From: Crocosphaera chwakensis CCY0110
GTDB taxonomy: Bacteria > Cyanobacteriota > Cyanobacteriia > Cyanobacteriales > Microcystaceae
NCBI RefSeq assembly: GCF_000169335.1
Contig: NZ_AAXW01000038.1
Location: 1-48,776, forward strand
Length of the DNA: 48,776 nt
Direction: 5' to 3'
Numbering within the stretch: position 1 is the first letter of the stretch; every line of letters begins with the position of its first letter. Below, piece after piece: positions 7,665 through 16,516 of the stretch. A model generated the notes under the pieces. The model had not been told where the DNA came from. It saw only the letters and a list, made by a program, of their open reading frames with translations, and ran no database searches. The position numbers were made by a program, and so were the translations under genes.

Positions 7665-9340
7665 TTAATCGGTAAAATTATTTTTGATATTTGATCGAGT
7701 TGACTCCATACTTTTATAGTGATAACTTTAGCATCAATCAATCGTTCCTCATAGGGTAATTTTCCTGTTCCTGTATTCAAAGCATAAGCAGGAAAACACG
7801 CACCACTAATACTTATTCTTAAACAGTTCCCTTGAGTAATTTTAATACAAGTGGGTTGTAAAGGAATTTTTATGGGTAATTGCTCGCATTCTATTCTATA
7901 GTATCCTTGACTAAAATTATAAACTTTTCCATCGGGTTTAACTTCCGATAAAATAATAGAAATATCAAAGCTTACTGTATCAGCAGTACAATATATTTCC
8001 ATGAAAGGTGTTCCCTTAATTAATAAATCTTCGGTTAACTTTTCAGAGGTATAAGTTAAGATATCAAAACGATTATCTAATTGCGATCGCTCAAAAGAAC
8101 CTGATGGAATACTAGCATGACCCCCTAAAGATGGAACAGGCCGCCACGGATCATGAACAATAATATCATTAATATTATTATCAGGAATCGTATTAATTAA
8201 TTGTCCATCATCTTCTTTAATATTGCCTAACCCTTGACTAAAAATATAGTAATTTTTTTCTTCTTTATTTGTCCAATTTTGAGAATATTTCCATTTATTA
8301 GTTCCCATTTCAAACAATGATACGGGTTGAGAATATAAATAGTCTATCTCTTTCCCTTTAAGAAAATGATCAAACCAATCAATTTGATATTGATCAATAA
8401 AACTGCAAGCTGATTTTGTATAGTTTTGACTCCCTAGTTTTGACCCCCAAGGAATATGACCCCAAGGACCAATAATGAGATTTTGGGGATAGTTACTATG
8501 GCTTTTCATAGCATTATAAAGGTTAAGATTACCCCGTAAATAAGGGTCAAACCATCCCCCAATATGTAACATAGGTAAATCGAGTTTATCGATGAATTTT
8601 TTAGGAGATAAATTACTCCAATAATCATCGGGGTATGAATGATTAATCCAGTCATGATAAAAAGAATTAAATGCAACCTCTTTCATCAAATTTGGGTAAG
8701 CAAAAATAGGATCAGATAAGGGTAAATTCCGAGATGCTTCATACAGTTTATGAAAAGCATTACTATCCCCTTTTAATCTGGCTGTTTCTGCTGCTAATTG
8801 TATCGCCCAACCTAAATTAGTTTGTAAACAAAAGGCTCCGTTTTCATAACCCCAATCATGGTACAAATCATAAGCTACCATAGAAGGGCAAACCGTTTTT
8901 AATGCTTTTGGTTGACTAGAAGCTGCATATAATTGAGTCATTCCTTGATAGGAGAATCCATACATTCCTACCATTCCTGTACTGCCAGGTAACTGAGATA
9001 TCCAGTTTATTGTCTCAAAACCGTCTTTTATTTCGTTAGTAAATAAATCAAAATTGCCTTGAGACGTTCCTCGTCCTCTCACATCTTGAATAACAACAAT
9101 ATAACCATGAGACGCATACCAAATTGGATGAGAATAAACCACCGTAGAAGCAATTCTTCTCCCATAAGGTTGTCGCATCAATAAAATAGGAAAAGACTCG
9201 GTGCTGTCGGGTCGATAAACATCAGCATCGAGACGAATTCCATCCCGTGTGGTTAAGGATAAGGTTTCTTGTTTAACCTGATACATTCCTGTAATTGATA
9301 AAGGGTTTAGGTTAATTATTTGGGATGGGGTTGCCTCCAT
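7661..9340 (-). CDS. CocE/NonD family (S15-like) alpha/beta hydrolase
   Basis: 559 aa, the usual size for CocE-type hydrolases and X-Pro dipeptidyl-peptidase (S15) relatives. The N-terminal alpha/beta fold has DVRGRGTSQG (86-95), the nucleophile elbow GFSYQG with Ser130, an acid in GGWFDPY (about 263) and His in GPWGHIPWG (about 293). A C-terminal jelly-roll domain with FDISIILSEVKPDGK follows. Such enzymes cleave esters, amides or beta-lactams; the substrate here cannot be told. No signal peptide is seen. The start used overlaps the YbjN gene by 29 bases; Met19 is an alternative that would remove the overlap. The two genes probably share a transcript. Confidence 0.88.
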   Translation of the reverse strand: MEATPSQIINLNPLSITGMYQVKQETLSLTTRDGIRLDADVYRPDSTESFPILLMRQPYGRRIASTVVYSHPIWYASHGYIVVIQDVRGRGTSQGNFDLFTNEIKDGFETINWISQLPGSTGMVGMYGFSYQGMTQLYAASSQPKALKTVCPSMVAYDLYHDWGYENGAFCLQTNLGWAIQLAAETARLKGDSNAFHKLYEASRNLPLSDPIFAYPNLMKEVAFNSFYHDWINHSYPDDYWSNLSPKKFIDKLDLPMLHIGGWFDPYLRGNLNLYNAMKSHSNYPQNLIIGPWGHIPWGSKLGSQNYTKSACSFIDQYQIDWFDHFLKGKEIDYLYSQPVSLFEMGTNKWKYSQNWTNKEEKNYYIFSQGLGNIKEDDGQLINTIPDNNINDIIVHDPWRPVPSLGGHASIPSGSFERSQLDNRFDILTYTSEKLTEDLLIKGTPFMEIYCTADTVSFDISIILSEVKPDGKVYNFSQGYYRIECEQLPIKIPLQPTCIKITQGNCLRISISGACFPAYALNTGTGKLPYEERLIDAKVITIKVWSQLDQISKIILPIN

Positions 9341-9788
9341 AAGTTTCGATTAATTTTTCATCATTGTCATCTGCAATAGTTGCCACTAAAGTGATGGCGC
9401 GAGAAATTTCTCCGGGGGATAAATCAGCAACAGCACGCTGACTTAAAACGACAATTTGATTATTCATAATTCCAAAACGAGTTTCTAACGTTTCTTCTCC
9501 ATTCATCTCTAATAATTTTCGCATTAAACCCAGTTCATCTTTAGCAGGAAGGGTTAACACAGGAGACCAAACAGTTAATAAATCTTCTTCTGTTTCTCCT
9601 GTTAGCTGAACATAAGTTTCCACACTGCCATATTGAAACTTCCAAACATATCCTTGATCATCGTGATGCACCATCGCACTGTTATTTTGTTGTAAACTAT
9701 CGATGACCGTTTCTATTGCTTCTTGATGGCTGACTTCGGTGCTAGTAAAGTCATCCGGTAAAGTATATTCGCTGGTTACGTTAGTCAT
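9312..9788 (-). CDS. YbjN domain protein (SecB/type III chaperone-like fold)
   Basis: An open frame extends to 9854, but the ATG at 9788 (MTNVTSEYTLPDDF) fits better; the extra 22 residues are unlike the family. The 158-aa product has the YbjN pattern: ETVIDSLQQN, YVWKFQYGSVETYVQL, LLTVWSPVLTLP, LMRKLLEMNGEETLETRFGI and ISRAITLVATIADDND. YbjN proteins have a chaperone-like fold but no agreed function; in cyanobacteria they are common small cytosolic proteins. The 3' end overlaps the CocE gene by 29 bases, suggesting an operon. The gene diverges from the TetR regulator at 9921, leaving 132 bp for both promoters. Confidence 0.75.
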   Translation of the reverse strand: MTNVTSEYTLPDDFTSTEVSHQEAIETVIDSLQQNNSAMVHHDDQGYVWKFQYGSVETYVQLTGETEEDLLTVWSPVLTLPAKDELGLMRKLLEMNGEETLETRFGIMNNQIVVLSQRAVADLSPGEISRAITLVATIADDNDEKLIETYGGNPIPNN

Positions 9789-9920
9789 AATGAAATAATA
9801 ATGTTGAGTAAGTGGATAGTCTACTTTCTTATTATCTCTCGTTGAGGGAGTCAAAAAACAACATTTTGTGAAGATATCTAAAAATTTGATCCCTCATAGG
9901 AGAAAATGGCCTGAGTTGTT

Positions 9921-10571
9921 ATGCTTATTATTATGGTAATGTCCGGTTTTTCCTCAACTTTAGGCCGTGAAACCCTTAAGGCTTCTAATACAGAAGAAGA
10001 TACGCGATCGCGCATTCTCAAAGCAGCTTTACGTTTATTTGCTGCTAAAGGTTATGATGGCACAACGACTAAGGATTTAGCTAAGAAAGCCAAGGTAGCA
10101 GAAGGAACCTTATTCCGCTATTTTCCCAATAAAAAAGCCATTTTAATCGAAGTAGCAACCCAAGGATGGATAGAAATTTTAACTGACTTATTAACCGAAT
10201 TAAGCGAAATGGGAAACTATAAAGCGGTAGCGCAAGTAATGCGGAGAAGAGTGTTAAGAATGCAGGAAAATAAAGATTTATTACAAGTATGTTTTATTGA
10301 AGCGCAATTTCATCAAGAATTACGGGAAAAAATACAATCAGAAGTGATTATAAAAATGACTGATGTAGCAGAAGCTTTCTTTGAAACTGCGATGGAAAAA
10401 GGCATTTATCGTCGGACGAACCCTAAAATTGTTGCTCAAGTTTTCTTAGGAATGTTTGCGATCGCAGGGTTTTCTTCAGATACAATTATCACCCCGGAAG
10501 CCTCTCCTAAAGCGTTACAGGAGATGGCCGAGGGGATAGCAGATATATTTTTGCATGGAGTCTTAGCTTGA
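9921..10571 (+). CDS. TetR/AcrR family transcriptional regulator
   Basis: 216 aa from the first ATG; 9933 and 9939 are alternative in-frame starts. Residues about 28-75 form the TetR HTH: SRILKAALRLFAAKGYDG, TTTKDLAKKAKVAEGTLFRYF and NKKAIL. The rest is an all-helical ligand/dimer domain ending FLHGVLA. TetR proteins usually repress neighbouring genes until a small ligand binds; the divergent YbjN-CocE pair is the obvious candidate target, by position only. Upstream, AGGAG (9898-9902) is better spaced for a two-codon frame ATG-GCC-TGA at 9906-9914 than for any annotated start, so translation may be leaky or re-initiated. Confidence 0.88.
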   Translation: MLIIMVMSGFSSTLGRETLKASNTEEDTRSRILKAALRLFAAKGYDGTTTKDLAKKAKVAEGTLFRYFPNKKAILIEVATQGWIEILTDLLTELSEMGNYKAVAQVMRRRVLRMQENKDLLQVCFIEAQFHQELREKIQSEVIIKMTDVAEAFFETAMEKGIYRRTNPKIVAQVFLGMFAIAGFSSDTIITPEASPKALQEMAEGIADIFLHGVLA

Positions 10572-10601
10572 TATTAATACATTAAAAAGTACAAAATTTA
10601 T

Positions 10602-13526
10602 TTAATATTCTTGTACATAGTTGGGATGAACCCAGAGAAAGTCTCCGCGTTTATTTTGAACTCTTTCTAATCCACCAAAACTAGGATCTTTTTGTTGTAA
10701 AAGATGATGTAACTGTCTTAGAATAGAGCCACTAGCTTTGATTACTTGAACCGAATTAGAACCAGATGACTCATATTCCCAGTCATCATTTTTAGACCCC
10801 CATTTATCTAATAAATCATTTCCTTTGAGTAAAGAATCAGTAGATTTAACCCCGAATTCAAGTTGTTCTGCGATCGCTTTATATTCGGTATCATCAGTGT
10901 TTATTTTTACGGTAGGAATCGCTACAGGTAAAGCAAGTTTAAGGGTTGTAGAAATAACTCGAATGATAGGGGAAGCTTTTTGAAACCACTCTCTTGTTAA
11001 TTCAATTTCATAAACTCCACTACTATCATTATTATTAATCATTGGTAGTGGAAGACGGGAATGTTCACACCATAAAGTAATACGAAAGGGTTCTTTTATC
11101 CAATTTTTTAAATTGAAGAAATTTTTATTAATGGGTTCAATATGAAATAATCTAGGACCGTCTTTTGCTGGATCACTTAATGTATTTAATAAGAAGTTGA
11201 ACTTTTCATTAGATACCGTCATAGACGTTTTTATTTCGGTACTTAAGTTATTAACTTGAGCATCTAAATTATTCATAGATTGATTCATTCTAATCATTTC
11301 TTGACGATGTTTTTCAAGGATAGAAATCAGTTTATTTTGATTCCATTCTTCTGTAATTATATTAACCGCCATTAAATCATCAATCTTATGAAACTTACGA
11401 CAAACAGGACAACGAACTTTAGGAATTTCTTCTTGTTTAGATTCTATAATTTCATCTTTTTCAATTAATCCTTGACAGGTATCAGTCGGACAAGGGATAT
11501 ATAATCTAGGATCTAATCCTTTCCAAAATCTTTTAACTAACCCCATAATTTCCGAAGAAAGATAACCTAAAAAACCTTTAGGATAAGCTGCTCTCACAGT
11601 AATATAAATATCCCCGTCTCTGTCTTCAATAAAAGCGCGTCCTTCAACTCCATTATCTAATAACATTCCCGTCTTCCAATGACAACTATTATTATAGTTT
11701 TGACGACCCAAAGAATAAGGATGAAATCTAACAATTAAACGATAAATTAATCCTTCTGCTTGTTCTGTTCGTCCTGTTTGAACATCAGTAATACGACAAA
11801 CTTCTGTTAATTCTTTATCTCCTGATTTCAAAACCCATTCATTTTCCCAATGTTGAGGACGTTGACTAGGAACTAATTGAGCAATTAAATTAGTAGGTGG
11901 TGCATCAACATCCGGTAGTTCAACTTGATAGGAAAGATCACACCGTTCCATTAGTTTACAAAAAATAGGATGTAAAGCTTCAGGATAACGATCTTCACCC
12001 CGTTTAGGGTCATTCCATAACTCACTAAGTTGTTGATGAGTAGCTAAACCAAAATTGTTTTTTACTTCTCTACTTTCTAAGACAAAACTAATTGCTTTAC
12101 TTAACCATTCAGGTTTCAGAATTATGGTATCTTTAAGAACAGGATCATGTTTATAATAAATTAAATAACCTAATTCATTAAGAAGGGTTAAATAGGTTTT
12201 TGCTAAAGCTAAATCAATCTTTTTATAAAGACAAATTTCTAGAAACTGTTCATAAGTAATCCAAGAATTAACTTGACTTTTTTCTCGAATTGTGTCTAAA
12301 ATTATTTTCCAACTGGCAGGAACAGAACGACGAATCATAGGCATTTCAGTCGCTATTTTGGCCAGTTTATTTTCAAGAATTTCTAATCCTTCTGTTGTAT
12401 AACTATCGACATGATGAAAATCAACAATTAAGTCATCAAACTCATTACGTAATAATTGTTCATCAATATGATCTAAACGTTCTTTTAGTCCACCATGAGT
12501 GGCAATCACTAAAATTCGGGGTTGATAGTCTTCTTGTTTCTCATCATAAGTACGATGTTTAATCATTTTAATCCATTCATCCACTCGACAATTTTCTGGT
12601 CCTCGACGTGGATTCCAAACCGCTAAATAAATAGCTGGAGTGGTAAAAAACATTTGATGAGTATAACGATAAATATTTTGTCCCCCAAAATCCCAACCAT
12701 TAAATGTTATTTCTGTATTAGATTCTTTATCAACAAGAATAAGTGATTTAATATCAATTTCTACACCATGAGTGGTTGGACGATTTTCAATCCATTCATC
12801 TCCTCTAAGTGCAGCTAGTAAACTGGTTTTACCGACTTCTCCTTCTCCTACAAAAATTAGTTTGACTTCATTTAAAATAATTTCTTTTTCTTGTTGCGAT
12901 TGTAAGTATATTTTCAGTTTCTTTAAACCTTGTTCATAGATTGATTGTAATTCAGGGTTTAATGGATTATTAGAGAGGTAGAGTTGTTCAAGAGAATGTA
13001 ATTGAGTGATTTCTGGTGGTATATTACTTATTTGATTATTAGAGAGATAGAGTTGTTCAAGAGAATGTAATTGAGCAATTTCTGGTGGTATATTACTTAT
13101 TTGATTATTAGAGAGATAGAGTTCTTGAAGAGAATGTAATTGAGCAATTTCTGGTGGTATATTACTTATTTGATTATTATAGAGGTAGAGTTGTTCAAGA
13201 GAATGTAATTGAGCGATTTCTGGTGGTATACTACTTATTTGATTATTATAGAGGTAGAGTTGTTCAAGAGAATGTAATTGAGCGATTTCTGGTGGTATAT
13301 TACTTATTTGATTATTATGGAGGTCGAGTATTTCAAGAGAATGTAATTGAGCGATCTCTGGTGGTATCTCACTTATTTGATTATTGTGGAGGTAGAGTAT
13401 TCTAAGAGAATGTAATTGAGCGATCTCTGGTGGTATCTCACTTATTTGATTATAAGAAAGATCGAGTTTTGTCCATTTTTCTAATTTGGCTTTTTTTATA
13501 AGATCCAATAGTTCATCATTTGTCAT
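10602..13526 (-). CDS. LRR-Roc-COR (Roco family) GTPase
   Basis: 974 aa. Order of domains: eight 23-residue leucine-rich repeats at about 16-199 (consensus LHSLEQLYLSNNQISNIPPEIAQ-type, nearly identical in the middle); Roc GTPase at about 221-390 with P-loop GEGEVGKTS (227-235) and WDFGGQ switch motif; COR dimerisation domain at about 400-620; a zinc-ribbon-like pair CPTDTC...CPVC; a short coiled coil; and a C-terminal domain of unknown type. Roco proteins act as dimerising GTP switches; bacterial members are mostly uncharacterised. The central repeats are near-copies at DNA level, a likely site of repeat number change. It stands alone, flanked by a heptamer repeat tract at its 5' side. Confidence 0.93.
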   Translation of the reverse strand: MTNDELLDLIKKAKLEKWTKLDLSYNQISEIPPEIAQLHSLRILYLHNNQISEIPPEIAQLHSLEILDLHNNQISNIPPEIAQLHSLEQLYLYNNQISSIPPEIAQLHSLEQLYLYNNQISNIPPEIAQLHSLQELYLSNNQISNIPPEIAQLHSLEQLYLSNNQISNIPPEITQLHSLEQLYLSNNPLNPELQSIYEQGLKKLKIYLQSQQEKEIILNEVKLIFVGEGEVGKTSLLAALRGDEWIENRPTTHGVEIDIKSLILVDKESNTEITFNGWDFGGQNIYRYTHQMFFTTPAIYLAVWNPRRGPENCRVDEWIKMIKHRTYDEKQEDYQPRILVIATHGGLKERLDHIDEQLLRNEFDDLIVDFHHVDSYTTEGLEILENKLAKIATEMPMIRRSVPASWKIILDTIREKSQVNSWITYEQFLEICLYKKIDLALAKTYLTLLNELGYLIYYKHDPVLKDTIILKPEWLSKAISFVLESREVKNNFGLATHQQLSELWNDPKRGEDRYPEALHPIFCKLMERCDLSYQVELPDVDAPPTNLIAQLVPSQRPQHWENEWVLKSGDKELTEVCRITDVQTGRTEQAEGLIYRLIVRFHPYSLGRQNYNNSCHWKTGMLLDNGVEGRAFIEDRDGDIYITVRAAYPKGFLGYLSSEIMGLVKRFWKGLDPRLYIPCPTDTCQGLIEKDEIIESKQEEIPKVRCPVCRKFHKIDDLMAVNIITEEWNQNKLISILEKHRQEMIRMNQSMNNLDAQVNNLSTEIKTSMTVSNEKFNFLLNTLSDPAKDGPRLFHIEPINKNFFNLKNWIKEPFRITLWCEHSRLPLPMINNNDSSGVYEIELTREWFQKASPIIRVISTTLKLALPVAIPTVKINTDDTEYKAIAEQLEFGVKSTDSLLKGNDLLDKWGSKNDDWEYESSGSNSVQVIKASGSILRQLHHLLQQKDPSFGGLERVQNKRGDFLWVHPNYVQEY
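12929..13481 (-). repeat. Tandem 69-bp repeats encoding the leucine-rich repeats
   Basis: Seven to eight consecutive 69-bp units inside the Roco gene, differing by only a few bases between central copies (about 13000-13330). The high DNA identity implies recent duplication or gene conversion among units. The same repeats keep a spurious plus-strand frame open at 13154-13405. Confidence 0.9.
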
Positions 13527-13540
13527 AAAATTATCTCTTA

Positions 13541-13582
13541 ATCAGTTATCAGTCATCAGTCATCAGTCATCAGTTATCAGTT
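13541..13582. repeat. Heptanucleotide tandem repeat (ATCAGTY)6
   Basis: Six consecutive 7-bp units, ATCAGTT once, ATCAGTC three times, ATCAGTT twice. It lies just upstream of the Roco start. This is a short tandemly repeated repetitive (STRR) tract of the kind common in cyanobacterial intergenic regions. Confidence 0.9.
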
Positions 13583-13733
13583 ACTTGTACTCAGCTATGC
13601 CGAAGTATCAGTTTTTTAGTTTCTTCATACTTCTTCAAGAAAAATGCTTTTAACTAGCTTGAGTTCGGGATAAGCTGAAAAACTAATTTTATCCTTATTT
13701 GAAAAACCTATTATCTCGTTAATAATCGTTTAA

Positions 13734-13761
13734 CTCCGAACTCCGAACTCTGAACCCCGAA
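13734..13761. repeat. Heptanucleotide tandem repeat (CTCCGAA)4
   Basis: Four 7-bp units with single changes (CTCCGAA twice, CTCTGAA, CCCCGAA), directly downstream of the Rpn-type nuclease gene. A second STRR type within the same 250-bp spacer. Confidence 0.85.
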
Positions 13762-13774
13762 CTCAGGTTAACTG

Positions 13775-14740
13775 TTAACTGCTACGTTCAAGAAGTTCCT
13801 GAAATTCGTCCAGTGAACCGATAGTGATTCCTTGTCTATGTAACGTTTTCAATAATTCTAAATCCTCAATTTGGTTAATTTTCTCAATTAAATCTGAAGG
13901 TAACATCTCAAAGCGAACTTCTAACACTTCAATCACGTTTTCACGGCTACCTTGTAGAATACCCTCCGATATTCCTTCGGATCTTCCTTCTTGGCGTGCT
14001 AACCGTTCAAAACTGGTAACATAAGGCATCTTTAAATCCTCCTCGAAACTCATAATTTCCTGTTTAAATTGACTTTCGATGGACTCTGGTAAACTCATCA
14101 TCCAATCAATTAATCTGAATAACTCTAATATATCCTGTCTGCTATATCCCCGTTGATACAAACTTTTGGCGATTCTTAATTTTCCTTGATAACGTTGATC
14201 GGGATCTTGGTTGGTTTGCTGTGTGGTTAAATGAGCAGCCACAATCACCGCAAAAGGATTATTATCAGTTAAACTCTCGCTTCGTCCCTGATAATCCAAC
14301 AATTTAACCGCAGGAAACAAAAAATTAACCTCACATCCCCATAGTCCATTTTGATATTGATTCGGTCGCCAAGAATCCTGATTATCAGCTAACACAGCTA
14401 AACTGACCACAGACCGCCGATACATATCAAAAATGCGATAATTATAGACATACATCCGTTCAGCAAAGTCAGAAGCAGCTTGACTCTGGATTTCAATATG
14501 AATTAGTACCCAGACTTCGGCCCCATCTCCTCGCCAAACCTTCACTAATTTATCTGCTTCTCGAAGACCTATTTCTGCATCCCTAACCACCTGTTGAAAT
14601 TCCTTATCTAAAAATTCATAGCCACGACTCCAATTAATATTGCCATTAATTTCAGGAAAAAAGAAAGCCATAAACGGTTGAAAGTACAGCGATAAGGCTT
14701 CTTTCCAGGGATTATCATAATCGGCACGTTGCTCTGTCAT
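13775..14740 (-). CDS. Rpn/PDDEXK family putative nuclease (recombination-promoting nuclease-like)
   Basis: 321 aa. The protein matches the cyanobacterial group often labelled Rpn family or PD-(D/E)XK transposase: N-terminal NPWKEALSLYFQPFMAFFFPEI, the nuclease core with D in FLDKEFQQV and the HIEIQSQ strand (ExQ variant of the PD-ExK motif) near residues 80-95, then a conserved YNYRIFDMY. The C-terminus has a helical segment RQEGRSEGISEGILQGSREN typical of these proteins, followed by a DUF4351-like end. Rpn proteins are DNA endonucleases that promote RecA-independent recombination; some act in phage defence. Such genes are multicopy in cyanobacteria. It is divergent from glpK. Confidence 0.8.
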   Translation of the reverse strand: MTEQRADYDNPWKEALSLYFQPFMAFFFPEINGNINWSRGYEFLDKEFQQVVRDAEIGLREADKLVKVWRGDGAEVWVLIHIEIQSQAASDFAERMYVYNYRIFDMYRRSVVSLAVLADNQDSWRPNQYQNGLWGCEVNFLFPAVKLLDYQGRSESLTDNNPFAVIVAAHLTTQQTNQDPDQRYQGKLRIAKSLYQRGYSRQDILELFRLIDWMMSLPESIESQFKQEIMSFEEDLKMPYVTSFERLARQEGRSEGISEGILQGSRENVIEVLEVRFEMLPSDLIEKINQIEDLELLKTLHRQGITIGSLDEFQELLERSS

Positions 14741-14836
14741 TATTGTCCTAAATTATTCTCAATTATCTATAGTTTCATTATTTGATTAAAATGTTTAGCA
14801 ACAACAAAAACAAAAGAATTCAGGGTGTTATCACCA

Positions 14837-16342
14837 ATGACAGATAATAAAACAAAATATATCTTATCTATTGATTTAGGAACCACCGGCAACCGCGCTA
14901 TTATCTTTAATCATCAAGGGGGAATGATCGGCCAAGCCTACAAAGAATTAACCCAACATTATCCTCAACCCGGCTGGTTAGAACACGATGCCCTAGAAAT
15001 TTGGCAAGATACCCTGAGCGTCTTAGAACAAGTCTTAGAAAAGACCCATATTGCTGCAAAAGACATTGCAGCCATCGGTTTAACGGTACAACGGGAAACC
15101 TGTCTCTTATGGGATAAAACCACAGGTAAACCCCTCCATAAAGCCATCGTTTGGCAAGATAGACGCACCTCCCCGATGTGCAGTCAATTGAGAGAACAAG
15201 GCAAAGTAGAAGAGATTGAAAACCGCACCGGATTAGTATTAGATCCTTATTTCTCTGCCACAAAATTAGCTTGGTTAATAGATTGGGTAAAAGAACATAA
15301 ACCCGACACCAATTTTGATAATGTGATTGCTGGAACCGTCGATACTTGGATGTTGTGGAACCTAACTGGCGGAAAAGTTCACGCCACAGATCATAGTAAC
15401 GCCTCTCGTACTATGTTGATGAATCTTGATACTCGCAACTGGGATGAAACCCTACTGGATTTATTTAACATTCCAGCCCAGATTATGCCGAAAATTAAAC
15501 CCAGTATGGGGATGTTTGGTCACACCGATGCTGACTTATTGGGAGTAGAAATTCCCATTACCGCTATTTTTGGAGATCAACAAGCAGCCCTCTTTGCTCA
15601 TGGTTGCAATCGTCCGGGGTTACTGAAATGCACCTACGGAACTGGGGCTTTTCTCATTGTACAAGCAGGCCGTGAGGTGATGCGTTCTCCCAATGGTTTA
15701 CTATCTACCGTTGCTTGGACTAAGGATCAATCTACGAATTACGCTCTAGAAGGGGCTATTTTTACTGCCGGAGCTTCTATTCAATGGTTACGGGATGGTA
15801 TTAAATTGATTAACAGCGCAGCTGAAACCGAAGCTATTTGTAATCAACTGGCCGATACCAATGGGGTTTATTTTGTACCTGCTTTAAGTGGTTTAGGCGC
15901 ACCCCACTGGGATATGTCAGCGCGAGGGTTGTTTATGGGTATTACTGGCGGTGTCCAGCGAGAACATATGGTAAGGGCGGTGTTAGAAGCGATCGCTTAT
16001 CAGGTAAAAGAAGTGGTCGACGCAATGAATAAAGATTCGGATTTATCTGTGGCGCGGTTGAAAGTGGATGGCGGTGCGTCTCAAAATAACTTTTTAATGC
16101 AGTTCCAAGCAGATGCTTTAGGGGTTCCCATTGAACGTCCAGTTGTCTTGGATGCGACAGCACAAGGGGCTGCTTTCGGAGCAGGTTTAACGGTGGGTTA
16201 TTGGGATAATTATGATGATTTGATCGCTTGTCGTAAAATTGATCGCGTTTTTGAACCAGGAAAAAATGCAGATGCGGTACAGGAGAACTTTTCGACTTGG
16301 ACAAGAGCCGTTGAACGAGCGAAACATTGGATTGAAGAGTAA
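14837..16342 (+). CDS. glpK: Glycerol kinase
   Basis: 501 aa from the ATG at 14837; a GTG at 14825 in the same frame is possible but adds only four residues. FGGY-family sugar kinase with glycerol-kinase hallmarks: LSIDLGTTGNRAIIF near the start, the substrate loop LTVQRETCLLWDK and AIVWQDRRT, GDQQAALFAHGC, TYGTGAFLI, and the ADP-binding KVDGGASQNNFLMQF. It phosphorylates glycerol with ATP to sn-glycerol-3-phosphate, feeding lipid synthesis or glycolysis. Length is normal. The gene is single, with no glpF or glpD beside it; its 95-bp upstream region is shared with the divergent Rpn gene. A GGGAGCA repeat tract follows the stop. Confidence 0.96.
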   Translation: MTDNKTKYILSIDLGTTGNRAIIFNHQGGMIGQAYKELTQHYPQPGWLEHDALEIWQDTLSVLEQVLEKTHIAAKDIAAIGLTVQRETCLLWDKTTGKPLHKAIVWQDRRTSPMCSQLREQGKVEEIENRTGLVLDPYFSATKLAWLIDWVKEHKPDTNFDNVIAGTVDTWMLWNLTGGKVHATDHSNASRTMLMNLDTRNWDETLLDLFNIPAQIMPKIKPSMGMFGHTDADLLGVEIPITAIFGDQQAALFAHGCNRPGLLKCTYGTGAFLIVQAGREVMRSPNGLLSTVAWTKDQSTNYALEGAIFTAGASIQWLRDGIKLINSAAETEAICNQLADTNGVYFVPALSGLGAPHWDMSARGLFMGITGGVQREHMVRAVLEAIAYQVKEVVDAMNKDSDLSVARLKVDGGASQNNFLMQFQADALGVPIERPVVLDATAQGAAFGAGLTVGYWDNYDDLIACRKIDRVFEPGKNADAVQENFSTWTRAVERAKHWIEE

Positions 16343-16349
16343 GGTAGTC

Positions 16350-16378
16350 GGGAGCAGAGGGAGCAGGGAGCAAGGAGA
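16350..16378. repeat. GGGAGCA tandem repeat downstream of glpK
   Basis: Three GGGAGCA units in imperfect tandem, ending AGGAGA. A typical cyanobacterial STRR tract, between the convergent glpK and thioredoxin genes. Nothing else is recognised in 16343-16516. Confidence 0.7.
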
Positions 16379-16516
16379 AATATTTATATTCTTCCTAGTC
16401 TTCTCATACTCCCTAGACTTCGCCAACCTTATACTAACTTTCAAAAGTTATTAGAGACTTAACCTCACACCCTACACTCCACACTAGATATCTCTAGTTA
16501 TTTCTAAGAATTGGTA

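Noticed and set aside
13154..13405. Plus-strand frame of 83 codons with three repeated units
   Set aside because: It is the antisense shadow of the Roco leucine-rich repeats; the period and position follow the minus-strand gene.
13541..13761. Possible CRISPR-like array
   Set aside because: The repeat unit is 7 bp with no spacers; these are STRR heptamers, and no cas gene is in the window.
15942..16444. Minus-strand frames at the end of glpK
   Set aside because: Antisense shadows of glpK and of the GGGAGCA repeat tract.
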